NCBI RefSeq assembly: GCF_001270745.1
Contig: NZ_KQ434754.1
Location: forward strand, 377,792 to 441,791
Source of the DNA: Jiangella muralis
GTDB taxonomy: Bacteria > Actinomycetota > Actinomycetes > Jiangellales > Jiangellaceae
Length of the DNA: 64,000 nucleotides
Reading direction: 5' to 3'
The notes beneath the pieces are model-generated. The model worked only from the letters and a program-made list of their open reading frames with translations, was not told where the DNA came from and ran no database searches. The position numbers and the translations under genes are program-made. Positions 1-7,364 of the stretch are shown here, in pieces. Each line of letters begins with the position of its first letter. The stretch's first letter is position 1.

Positions 1-839
1 AGGACCGAGGCGAACACCGTCAGCACGGGCGAGCAGCCGGCGTCGACCTTGACGGTGGCGAGGTCGTCGCCGCGGGTGGCGCCGCGGTTGACGATGACCA
101 CCGGCCGGCCGGTCCGGTGCGCGTGCCGCACGAACCGCAGCCCGGACATGACGGTGAGCGACGACCCGGCGACCAGCAGTGCCGCCGCGGAGTCGACCAG
201 CGCGTACGCCGCCTCGACCCGCGGCTTCGGGACGTTCTCGCCGAAGTAGACGATGTCCGGTTTGAGGATGCCGCCGCACACCTCGCAGTCGGCCACCCGG
301 AAGTGGGCGGTCGCCTCGATGACGGCGTCGGCGTCGGGCGCGATCTCGGCGTCGGCGACCTCGTCGGCGAAGTCGGGGTTCAGCGCCGTCAGCCGGGTGG
401 CGACGTGCTCGCGTGGCACGACGCGCCGGCAGCTGAGGCAGACGACGCGGTCGTAGCGTCCGTGCAGGTCGATGACGTTGCGGCTGCCGGCGGCGTCGTG
501 CAGGGTGTCGACGTTCTGGGTGATGACGCCGACCGCGGCCGCGCCGGCCTCCAGGCGGCTGACGGCGACGTGGCCGGGGTTCGGCCGGGTGCGGTGGACG
601 TGTCGCCAGCCGACGTGGTTGCGCGCCCAGTAGTGGCGGCGGCGGTCAGGATCGCCGACGAACTGCTGGTACGTCATGGGGGTGCGCGGCGGGGAGTAGG
701 GGCCGCGGTAGTCGGGGATGCCGGAGTCGGTCGAGATGCCGGCCCCGGTCAGCACGGCGAACGGACGGCCCGACAGCACCGCGGTCGCCTCGCCGACGGC
801 CGGCCAGGCCGAGTGGCCGGGGTCGATGCGGTCGAGCAC
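1..839 (-). CDS. SIR2-family NAD-dependent protein deacylase (C-terminus outside window)
   Basis: Sirtuins remove acyl groups from lysines and consume NAD+. The reading frame is open from a GTG at 839 to the window edge (279 codons), with an in-frame stop just upstream of that GTG. Visible family motifs are GAGIST (about residue 32), TQNVD, the catalytic-histidine region LHGRYD, and two CxxC zinc pairs (VCLSC and DCEVC). It lies downstream of the NrtR-like gene on the same strand across a gap of about 95 bp and could share its transcript. The C-terminus is missing because the window ends. Confidence 0.9.
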   Translation of the reverse strand, partial: MLDRIDPGHSAWPAVGEATAVLSGRPFAVLTGAGISTDSGIPDYRGPYSPPRTPMTYQQFVGDPDRRRHYWARNHVGWRHVHRTRPNPGHVAVSRLEAGAAAVGVITQNVDTLHDAAGSRNVIDLHGRYDRVVCLSCRRVVPREHVATRLTALNPDFADEVADAEIAPDADAVIEATAHFRVADCEVCGGILKPDIVYFGENVPKPRVEAAYALVDSAAALLVAGSSLTVMSGLRFVRHAHRTGRPVVIVNRGATRGDDLATVKVDAGCSPVLTVFASV

Positions 840-933
840 GCTTTGAGCCTATGTCGGCGACGGCGGCGAGAACACCCGGGTCGGGTGCGGCCCGACGCGC
901 GGGCACGTGGCGTGGGGAGCGGGCGGCGATGGG

Positions 934-1626
934 TCAGGTGCGGAGAAGGGGCGGCATCAGCGTGCGGGTGGGACCACGGCGGTAGAGCTGGGCCGGCCGT
1001 CCGCCGCCGCGGGTGGTGGAGGCGCCGGTGGATGCGAGGAAGCCGGGTGTGCCGGTGACCTTGCGGTGGAAGTTGCGCGGATCCAGCTCGACCCCCCAGA
1101 CGGCCTCGTAGACGGCGCGCAGCTCACCCACCGTGAACTCGGCGGGGCAGAACGCCGTGGCCAGCGACGTGTACTCGAGCTTCGCCCGGGCCCGTTCGAC
1201 GCCGTCGGCGAGGATCGCGTCGTGGTCGAAGGCGAGCGACCCGGCTGTCCGCAGCAGCGAGTCGACCGGCATGAACTGGCTGGCCGCGGCATCGGTGCCG
1301 GCGACGGGTTCGGGGAGGTCCGGCACCAGCCCGAGGTAGGCGACGGAGACGACGCGTTGGCGGGGGTCGCGGCCGGGGGCTCCGTAGCTGGCCAGCTGCT
1401 CGAGATGGCCCAACGACGGCGCCAGCCCAGTCTCTTCACGCAGCTCGCGCAATGCCGCGTCGGGGAGGTCCTCGTCGGGGTGGACGAAGCCGCCGGGCAG
1501 GGCGAGCCGGCCGCGGAACGGCTGCTCCCCACGCTCGACGACGAGGGCGGCGAAGCGTCCGGATCGCACCGTGAGGAGCACGAGGTCGACGGTGACCGCG
1601 AACGGCGGGTGATCGGAACCGGCCAT
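934..1626 (-). CDS. NrtR-type regulator: Nudix domain plus winged helix
   Basis: This 230-residue protein has an intact Nudix box (G-x5-E-x7-REL-x-EE-x-GL, starting at GGFVHPDED) in its N-terminal half. The C-terminal part (FTVGELRAVYEAVWG, NFHRKV, GGGRPAQLYR) matches the DNA-binding winged helix of NrtR, the ADP-ribose-sensing repressor of NAD genes. The intact box means catalysis cannot be excluded. It is divergent from the SPFH/NAD-kinase-like pair, and two identical-core operators lie between them. I infer that it controls that pair and its own transcript, which may include the sirtuin. The ligand is inferred from the family. Confidence 0.85.
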   Translation of the reverse strand: MAGSDHPPFAVTVDLVLLTVRSGRFAALVVERGEQPFRGRLALPGGFVHPDEDLPDAALRELREETGLAPSLGHLEQLASYGAPGRDPRQRVVSVAYLGLVPDLPEPVAGTDAAASQFMPVDSLLRTAGSLAFDHDAILADGVERARAKLEYTSLATAFCPAEFTVGELRAVYEAVWGVELDPRNFHRKVTGTPGFLASTGASTTRGGGRPAQLYRRGPTRTLMPPLLRT

Positions 1627-1640
1627 GCCATCACCCTATC

Positions 1641-1691
1641 TCGTCACCTTGACGATTACTGGCAAACGGCTTATCGTCCAAACGACGATAA
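1641..1691. promoter_or_regulatory. Two tandem palindromic operators, probably for the NrtR-like regulator
   Basis: Site 1 is TCGTC-N5-GACGA at 1641-1655. Site 2 has the same core at 1674-1688 and extends to perfect 8-bp arms, TTATCGTC (1671-1678) and GACGATAA (1684-1691). The two centres are 33 bp apart, close to three helical turns. They lie between the divergent regulator and SPFH starts. Binding by the adjacent regulator is inferred. Confidence 0.7.
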
Positions 1692-1711
1692 ACGACGAGA
1701 GGACACCAGAG

Positions 1712-2716
1712 ATGGCAGAGATCCGCAGGTTCGGCCTCGTCCGGCACGTCCGGTCGACCCCGACCGAACACGTCGTCCACCAGCGCGGCGACCGTGTCGT
1801 GCGCAGCGGCACCAGCTGCTCGTTCTGGTTCCGGCCCCTGACGGCCGCCCTCAGCGAGGTCCCCGTCGACGACCGAGAGTTGCCGTTGCTGTTCCACGCC
1901 CGCACCGGCGACTTCCAGAAGGTGGCGGTTCAGTCGACGGTGACGTATCGATTCGCCGACCCCGAGCAGGTCGCCGGGCGCATCGACTTCGCCATCGACA
2001 CCGTGACCGGCCGCTGGCGCTCGGCACCACTCGACCAGGTCGCCCACCTGCTGACGGAGACGGCGCAGCAGCACGCCGCCGACCTGCTCGTGACGATCCC
2101 GATGGCCGACGCGCTCGGCGCGGGCGCCACGGCGATCCGCGAGCGGCTGCGCACCGGCCTGGTCGGCGACGCCAGGCTGGGCGACACCGGCATCGTCGTG
2201 CTGGATGTGCGCGTCGTCGCGGTCCGGCCCGATCCGGACATGGAGCGCGCGCTGCAGACGCCGGCCCGCGAGCTGATCCAGGAGGAGGCGGACCGCGCCA
2301 CCTACGAGCGCCGCGCGCACGCCGTCGAACGGGAACGGGCGATCAGCGAGAACGAGCTGCAGTTGAAGATCGAGCTGGCCACACGCGAGGAACGCCTGGT
2401 CGCGCAGCACGGTGCCAACGAGCGGCGACGGGTGACGGAGGAGGCTGCGGCCGCGCGGATCGCCGCCGCGTCCGCGGCGGAGCGGGTCGGCCTCTCCGCC
2501 ACGGCGGAGGCCGACCGCGTCCGGCAGACGGGGGCCGCCGCGGCGGAGGCGGAGGCTGCGCGGATGGCCGTCCTGTCTGAGCTGGACCACAGCACGCAGC
2601 TGGTGCAGGCGCTGCGGGACCTGGCCGGCGGGCTGCCCGAGATTGGCATGGTCAACGTGACACCGGACCTGGTCACGTCCGTGCTGGCCAAGCTGACCGA
2701 CGGCGCGGCACGCTGA
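1712..2716 (+). CDS. SPFH/Band-7 domain protein (stomatin-like)
   Basis: A 334-residue protein. The frame is open from 1625, but the ATG at 1712 (MAEIRRFG) is preferred because it follows an AGAGG-like site and leaves the operators outside the gene. The N-terminal two thirds resemble the SPFH fold (LLFHARTGDFQKV, VTYRFADPEQV, VLDVRVVAVRPDPDME). The C-terminal third is Ala/Glu/Arg-rich and probably a coiled coil. No hydrophobic N-terminal anchor is visible, which is unusual for membrane-scaffold SPFH proteins. Its stop overlaps the next start (TGATG), so it is probably translated together with the NAD-kinase-like gene. Its function is unknown. Confidence 0.75.
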   Translation: MAEIRRFGLVRHVRSTPTEHVVHQRGDRVVRSGTSCSFWFRPLTAALSEVPVDDRELPLLFHARTGDFQKVAVQSTVTYRFADPEQVAGRIDFAIDTVTGRWRSAPLDQVAHLLTETAQQHAADLLVTIPMADALGAGATAIRERLRTGLVGDARLGDTGIVVLDVRVVAVRPDPDMERALQTPARELIQEEADRATYERRAHAVERERAISENELQLKIELATREERLVAQHGANERRRVTEEAAAARIAAASAAERVGLSATAEADRVRQTGAAAAEAEAARMAVLSELDHSTQLVQALRDLAGGLPEIGMVNVTPDLVTSVLAKLTDGAAR

Positions 2717-3609
2717 TGCTCGCGCCGCGGGTGGTGGTCGTGCACCGTCGCACCGAGTTGGAGGAACTGGTCGACTGCCACGGCACCCGAGGCCAGGCCG
2801 AGTTCTTCCTGCGGGGACGCGGCCGCGACCTCGCCGCCGTCCAGCACCGGCACGACGCCGACGAGGCGGCACGGCAGCAGGTCGCGGTCGCGGTGCCCAG
2901 TGACTGGCGACGCGGCACGGTCGAGCGGGCCGACCTCGACCGGTTCCGCTTCGAGGACGGCGACGTCGTGCTCGTCGTCGGGCCGGACGGGCTGGTCGCG
3001 AACGTCGCGAAGTACCTGGACGGCCAGCCGGTCGTCGGCGTGAACCCGGACCCGGACCGCAACCCGGGCGTCCTCGTCCGGCACCCGCCGGACCGGGTGG
3101 CGCGGCTGCTGGCGGACGTCGTCGCGGACCGGGCCGGCATCGAGCGGCGGACCATGGTCGCGGCTGAGCTGGACGACGGTCAGCGGCTGCTCGCGGTGAA
3201 CGAGGTCTTCGCCGGTCACGCCAGCCACCAGTCGGCGCGGTACCTACTGACGGCGCCGGGCCGCGAGCCGGAGCGGCAGTCGTCATCGGGGATCATCGTC
3301 GGGACCGGCACCGGGGCGACGGGGTGGTGCGCGTCGCTCGTGCGAGGCCGGACCGCGCCGCCACGGCTGCCCGGTCCGGCCGACCGCACGCTCGCGTGGT
3401 TCGTCCGCGAGGCCTGGCCATCGCCGTCGACCGGGACGAACTGCGTCGACGGCCTGCTGGCGGCCGGCGACCGGCTGGCGCTGGCCGCCGAGACCGACGG
3501 CCTGGTGGTGTTCGGCGATGGTCTGGAGCCGGACCGGCTCGTGCTGAGCTGGGGTCAGCAGCTGCTGATCGGGGTGGCGGAGGCGACGCTCTGCCTGGTG
3601 ACCGGGTGA
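2716..3609 (+). CDS. NAD-kinase-like protein with altered GGDG motif
   Basis: This 297-residue protein follows the NAD kinase plan: VVGPDGLVANVAKYL near residue 88 at the GGDGT site, an NE pair at 162-163 (AVNEVFAGH), and a glycine/threonine loop IIVGTGTGATGW near 194. NAD kinases phosphorylate NAD+ to NADP+. Here the first motif reads GPDGL instead of GGDGT, so activity or phosphate donor may differ. It is coupled to the SPFH gene, and the NrtR-like operators lie upstream, supporting a role in NAD(P) balance. It is unlikely to be the housekeeping NAD kinase, which normally lies elsewhere and keeps GGDG. Confidence 0.7.
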   Translation: MLAPRVVVVHRRTELEELVDCHGTRGQAEFFLRGRGRDLAAVQHRHDADEAARQQVAVAVPSDWRRGTVERADLDRFRFEDGDVVLVVGPDGLVANVAKYLDGQPVVGVNPDPDRNPGVLVRHPPDRVARLLADVVADRAGIERRTMVAAELDDGQRLLAVNEVFAGHASHQSARYLLTAPGREPERQSSSGIIVGTGTGATGWCASLVRGRTAPPRLPGPADRTLAWFVREAWPSPSTGTNCVDGLLAAGDRLALAAETDGLVVFGDGLEPDRLVLSWGQQLLIGVAEATLCLVTG

Positions 3610-3615
3610 GACGGC

Positions 3616-3993
3616 TCAGCCGAGGTGGTCGCCGAGGACCTTCCGGTGGGTGTCGCGGGCTGCGGCGTGCCGGGCGCGGCCGTCGTCGGTGGCCCTGACG
3701 AACATGGCGCGGCGGTCGTCCATGCACATGGAGCGCCCGACCAGGCCGGCTCGTTCGAGCCGGGCGACGGTGCGGGAGAAGGCGCTCTGGCTGAGGTACA
3801 TGCCTTCGGCGAGCTCGTGCATGCGGAGCTTTTCTTGCCCCGACTCGATCAGCCGGTCGAGCGCCTCGAACTCGCTGAGGCCGAGCCCGTGCTGGTCCTG
3901 TAGCTCGCGATCGAGGTCGCACGCGACCTTGTTGTAGCAGGTCATGAGGTCGCGCCACTGGTCGACCAGCTCACGCTCCCCGGTGCTGCCCAT
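3616..3993 (-). CDS. MarR-family transcriptional regulator
   Basis: A 125-residue winged-helix protein. The recognition region reads LRMHELAEGMYLSQSAFSRTV, followed by a DDRRA wing typical of MarR proteins. The start at 3993 (MGSTGEREL) is preferred over one 14 codons upstream, which would place coding sequence across the repeats facing the MFS gene. It is divergent from the DHA2-type exporter, and the shared intergenic region holds several ATGCAT-type inverted repeats. I infer that it represses itself and the exporter, the usual MarR arrangement. Confidence 0.88.
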   Translation of the reverse strand: MGSTGERELVDQWRDLMTCYNKVACDLDRELQDQHGLGLSEFEALDRLIESGQEKLRMHELAEGMYLSQSAFSRTVARLERAGLVGRSMCMDDRRAMFVRATDDGRARHAAARDTHRKVLGDHLG

Positions 3994-4016
3994 GCAGCGC
4001 ACTTTAACACCGGGAC

Positions 4017-4072
4017 TGCATCTATGCAACGACATTTAATGCTTGTGCATCTCATGCATGTGCATGTAACGT
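4017..4072. promoter_or_regulatory. MarR-type operator cluster and likely leaderless promoter of the exporter
   Basis: TGCAT-CT-ATGCA lies at 4017-4028, ATGC-N4-GCAT at 4039-4050, and the palindrome CATGCATG at 4053-4060. A -10-like TAACGT at 4067-4072, with TTGTGC at 4043-4048 as a possible -35, would put the transcript start at about the GTG at 4081. That gene lacks a ribosome binding site, so a leaderless mRNA under repressor control is likely. Protein binding is inferred. Confidence 0.5.
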
Positions 4073-4080
4073 CTCGCTCC

Positions 4081-5565
4081 GTGACTGCAACCGCCGCACC
4101 GCGTTCCACCTCTTCTGCACACGACGACCAGCGCTGGAGCCCGCGCCTGTGGGGCGTCCTCGGCGTGCTGTGCCTGGTGATGTTCCTCGACGGGCTCGAT
4201 GTGTCGATGGTGGGCATCGCGCTCCCGTCCATCGGCACCGAGCTGGGTCTGTCGACCACCTCGCTGCAGTGGATCGTCAACGGCTACGTGCTCGGCTACG
4301 GAGCGCTGCTGCTCCTCGGCGGCCGCACGGCCGACCTGCTCGGCCGCCGCCGGGTGTTCCTGATCGCCCTCGCCGTCTTCGCCGTCGCCTCGCTGATCGG
4401 CGGGCTCGTCGACGACGGCACGCTGCTGATCGTCACGCGGTTCGTCAAGGGTGTCGCCGCCGCGTTCACCGCGCCCACGGCGCTGTCCATCCTGACCACC
4501 ACCTTCCGCGAAGGTCCGGAGCGCAACAAGGCGCTGTCGATCTTCGCCGTCTTCGGCGCGAGCGGGTACTCGTCCGGGCTCATCCTCGGCGGCCTGCTGA
4601 CCAGCGCCGGCTGGCGCTGGAACTTCCTCATGCCGGTGCCGCTCGCGATCCTGGCGCTGGTCGCCGGCATCGCGCTGATCCCGCGCGACCGTCCCGCCGA
4701 CGCCGGGGGCCACGACCTCGCCGGCGCGGCCACGCTCACCGCCGGCATGCTGCTCGCCGTCTACTCCGTCGTGTCCGCGCCGGAACGCGGCTGGGTCGAC
4801 CCCATCACCCTCGTGCTGTTCGTGCTGGCCGTCGCGCTGCTGGCGGCGTTCGTCCTGATCGAGCAGCGAGTCGCGCACCCGCTGGTCCGGCTCGGCATCC
4901 TGCGCATCGCCACGATCGTCCGGGCCAATCTCGGGATGATCGCGCTGTTCGGGTCGTACCTGAGCTTCCAGTTCATGTTGACGATCTACTTCCAGGCGGC
5001 GCTCGGCTGGACGCCGCTGCGGATGGCGCTCGCGCTGCTGCCGGCCGGCCTGATCGTCGCGTTCGGCTCGCCGTACATGAGCCGGGTCATCGACCGGTAC
5101 GGGACACAGCAGCCGATCATCGCGGCGCTGGTGTCGCTGAGCGGGGCGTACCTGTGGTTCCTGGTGTTCGGCGGCGACCCGACCCCGGCCTACGCGACGG
5201 ACATCCTGCCCAGCGTGGTGCTGATCGGGCTCGGCTTCATGCTCGCGTTCTCCGCGCTCATGTCGCAGGCCACCGCCGGCGTCGACGACTCCGAGCAGGG
5301 GCTCGCGGCCGGGCTGGTCCAGACGTCCGGGCAGATCGGCGGCGCCGTGGTGCTCGCGGCGACGACGGCGCTCGTGACGGCCGGGTCGCACTCGGCCGAG
5401 GGCATGGACGCGGCAACGTTCGACCAGTTCCGGCCCGGCCTGGTGCTGGTGACGGGGGTCGCGTTGGCCGGCCTGGCGGTGATGGTGCTCAGGCGGCGCC
5501 GTCACGACGACGTCGAGCCCGACCCCGTCGAGGAGGACGAGCTGCTGGAGCCGGCCGTGCCCTGA
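4081..5565 (+). CDS. MFS drug-resistance transporter, DHA2 type (14 TM)
   Basis: A 494-residue integral membrane protein. It has the DHA2 hallmark FLDGLDVSMVGIALPSIG in the first helix, the WIVNGYVLGYGALLLLGGR segment and the loop motif DLLGRRRVF, with about 14 hydrophobic segments and an acidic cytoplasmic tail. It probably exports small toxic molecules using the proton gradient. The GTG at 4081 is chosen because upstream in-frame ATGs lie within the operator-like repeats. Divergent MarR control is inferred. A strong hairpin follows the gene. Confidence 0.88.
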   Translation: MTATAAPRSTSSAHDDQRWSPRLWGVLGVLCLVMFLDGLDVSMVGIALPSIGTELGLSTTSLQWIVNGYVLGYGALLLLGGRTADLLGRRRVFLIALAVFAVASLIGGLVDDGTLLIVTRFVKGVAAAFTAPTALSILTTTFREGPERNKALSIFAVFGASGYSSGLILGGLLTSAGWRWNFLMPVPLAILALVAGIALIPRDRPADAGGHDLAGAATLTAGMLLAVYSVVSAPERGWVDPITLVLFVLAVALLAAFVLIEQRVAHPLVRLGILRIATIVRANLGMIALFGSYLSFQFMLTIYFQAALGWTPLRMALALLPAGLIVAFGSPYMSRVIDRYGTQQPIIAALVSLSGAYLWFLVFGGDPTPAYATDILPSVVLIGLGFMLAFSALMSQATAGVDDSEQGLAAGLVQTSGQIGGAVVLAATTALVTAGSHSAEGMDAATFDQFRPGLVLVTGVALAGLAVMVLRRRRHDDVEPDPVEEDELLEPAVP

Positions 5566-5574
5566 CCGGCAGAC

Positions 5575-5611
5575 GGTCCGTGGAGCCGGGGTCACCCCGG
5601 CCCCACGGACC
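5575..5611. terminator. Bidirectional terminator hairpin
   Basis: GGTCCGTGG at 5575-5583 pairs with CCACGGACC at 5603-5611, and a second GC-rich stem (GCCGGGG/CCCCGGC) lies inside. It separates the convergent MFS and PAP2 genes. There is no T-tract, as is usual for actinomycete terminators. Confidence 0.75.
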
Positions 5612-5622
5612 AGCCGGGGGCT

Positions 5623-6483
5623 TCAGCGCACCCGCGAGAGGTTCGGGGTGCGTTGCGACGGGATCGCCCCGCCCGGCGCTCCGCCGTCGTCTGACGAGGA
5701 CTCGTGCGCGTCGTCGATGGCGGCCTGGACCGCCCGCTTGCGCTTGGCCCGCTCGATCAGCACGGCCACCCCGATGCCCGCGACGACCACGCCGCCGCCG
5801 ACGATGGCGTCGACGACGTAGTGGTTGCCGGTGAGGACGATGGTGGCGAACATCAGCAGCGGCATCGTCGCGCCGATGATGCGGACGACGAGCACCCGCG
5901 ACAGCGCCACCCACGCGATGCCCAGCAGCAGGATCCAGCCGAAGTGCAGGCTCGGCATCGCCGCGTACTCGTTGACGAACGTGGGCGAGTTCATCTCGCG
6001 GTACGTCGGCGCCTCGAGCGAGATGGTGTCGACGAAGCCGTGCCAGGGCAGGAACCGCGGCGGCGCGAGCGGGTAGAACGCGAAGATGACCAGGCTGAAC
6101 GCACCCGACGCGAGCAGCGCGTTGCGGTAGAACGGATACGCCGCCGGGCGGCGGACGATCAGCCAGACCAGCGTGAGCACGAACACCGGCCAGTAGCCGT
6201 AGATGTAGAACCCGTTGGCGGCGTCGATCGCCCATTCGTGGTCGAAGATCAGGCCCTGCAGGTCGGTCTCGACGTTGATGCCGAGCGTCTTCTCGAACGA
6301 GATGACGTCCTCGGCGTGCCGGAACGCGGCGTCGACGCGGTCGCTGGTGAGGCCGCGGACCAGTGTGTAGAGCAAGGCGGCCGAGAGCAGGAACGCGATC
6401 TCTTTGGCCGCCGTGGCGAGTCGTGAGTCGGAGCGGACGCGGCGCAGCGTGGGCGGGCGCCGCGACATGGTGTCCGAGGCCAT
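5623..6483 (-). CDS. PAP2-family membrane phosphatase
   Basis: A 286-residue protein with about six hydrophobic segments. The PAP2 acid-phosphatase motifs are present: APPRFLP, then AAMPSLHFGW with the catalytic histidine, then GNHYVVDAIVG, the final H-x-x-x-D block. The family dephosphorylates lipid pyrophosphates or phosphatidate and includes inositolphosphotransferase-like enzymes, so the substrate is uncertain. The charged C-terminal tail is probably cytoplasmic. It is divergent from a TetR regulator across two near-identical palindromes, the nearer ending 57 bp from this start, which suggests direct regulation. Confidence 0.85.
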   Translation of the reverse strand: MASDTMSRRPPTLRRVRSDSRLATAAKEIAFLLSAALLYTLVRGLTSDRVDAAFRHAEDVISFEKTLGINVETDLQGLIFDHEWAIDAANGFYIYGYWPVFVLTLVWLIVRRPAAYPFYRNALLASGAFSLVIFAFYPLAPPRFLPWHGFVDTISLEAPTYREMNSPTFVNEYAAMPSLHFGWILLLGIAWVALSRVLVVRIIGATMPLLMFATIVLTGNHYVVDAIVGGGVVVAGIGVAVLIERAKRKRAVQAAIDDAHESSSDDGGAPGGAIPSQRTPNLSRVR

Positions 6484-6539
6484 CGGTCCTCCAAGCTGGC
6501 GGCGTGCGGAGCGCCAGCACCCCCTTGGCGTTTGCCTCT

Positions 6540-6600
6540 ACTTGTCGGCCGACAAGTGGTGTGGGTCTCACGCTACGACCGCACTTGTCGGCCGGCAAGT
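6540..6600. promoter_or_regulatory. Two 18-bp TetR operators
   Basis: ACTTGTCGGCCGACAAGT at 6540-6557 is a perfect 18-bp palindrome. A second copy at 6583-6600 differs at one base in the right arm. The copies are 43 bp apart, about four helical turns, and sit between the divergent PAP2 and TetR genes. Binding by the adjacent TetR protein is inferred. Confidence 0.8.
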
Positions 6601-6655
6601 AGTTAACGTATTGTGTGGCCGCCCTCACTTCCCGATCAGCGAGGCGGCGACGGAG

Positions 6656-7243
6656 ATGACCGACGAGGGGCGGCCCAGCGCGGATACGGCCGGAAACATC
6701 CGCGAGGTCGCGCTCGGCCTGTTCTCCCGAGAGGGCTACGAGCGTTCGACGCTGCGTGAGATCGCCGACGCCCTGGGCATCACCAAGGCGGCGGTCTATT
6801 ACCACTACCGGACGAAGGTCGAGATTCTCGACGACCTGTTGCGGCCGATGGTCGACGGCGAGGACTGGATCATCGCCGACGCGGAATCCGACACCGCGGC
6901 CATCGGCACCGAGGGCTGGCGGCTGACGCTGGTCGAGCGCTACATCGACCTGTTGCTGGCGCACCGGCGGGTCGCCACGTACGCGATGAACGATCTCGCC
7001 GGCGTGTCGAACTCGACGCTGCTCGGCCGCATGCGCGCCAACGACGTGCGGCTGGCGGCGCTGCTGGCCAACGGCGATCTGTCGGTCGAGCAGCGGGTGC
7101 GGACGTCGGCGGCGCTGGGCGTGATCGTCGCGATCCTGGCGCTGCCGGACGTCTCGAACGAGGAACTGCGGCCGCAGTTGTTGAGGGTGGTGCGCGACGT
7201 GCTGGGGCTGGCGGAGCACGCGCGCGACGCGGCGTCGGCCTGA
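6656..7243 (+). CDS. TetR-family transcriptional regulator
   Basis: A 195-residue protein starting at MTDEGRPSAD. The N-terminal TetR helix-turn-helix is clear (REVALGLFSREGYERSTL, then IADALGITKAAVYYHYRTK). The C-terminal ligand domain is helical and unassigned. The frame is open further upstream across the operators, but the ATG at 6656 has a GAGG site and begins where homology normally starts. It probably controls itself and the divergent PAP2 gene through the two palindromes. The inducer is unknown. Confidence 0.88.
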   Translation: MTDEGRPSADTAGNIREVALGLFSREGYERSTLREIADALGITKAAVYYHYRTKVEILDDLLRPMVDGEDWIIADAESDTAAIGTEGWRLTLVERYIDLLLAHRRVATYAMNDLAGVSNSTLLGRMRANDVRLAALLANGDLSVEQRVRTSAALGVIVAILALPDVSNEELRPQLLRVVRDVLGLAEHARDAASA

Positions 7244-7271
7244 CGCGGGGCGACCCGGGCCGGACACGCCC

Positions 7272-7309
7272 GAGCGGCACCACCCCGGGGGGCGAGAATG
7301 GTGCCGCTC
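7272..7309 (+). terminator. Terminator hairpin after tetR
   Basis: GAGCGGCACCA at 7272-7282 pairs perfectly with TGGTGCCGCTC at 7299-7309, with CCCC/GGGG pairing possible in the loop. It lies 29 bp after the TetR stop and before the lipoprotein gene. No T-tract is visible. Confidence 0.7.
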
Positions 7310-7364
7310 TCGAACTCGAGGCTAGTCCGGCCGTGGTCGAACGCGAAGAGAACGGGGAAAAATC

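Noticed and set aside
117-2580. Long Arg/Gly-rich plus-strand frames opposite the sirtuin and Nudix genes
   Set aside because: They lie wholly opposite genes with clear motifs and have shadow-like composition.
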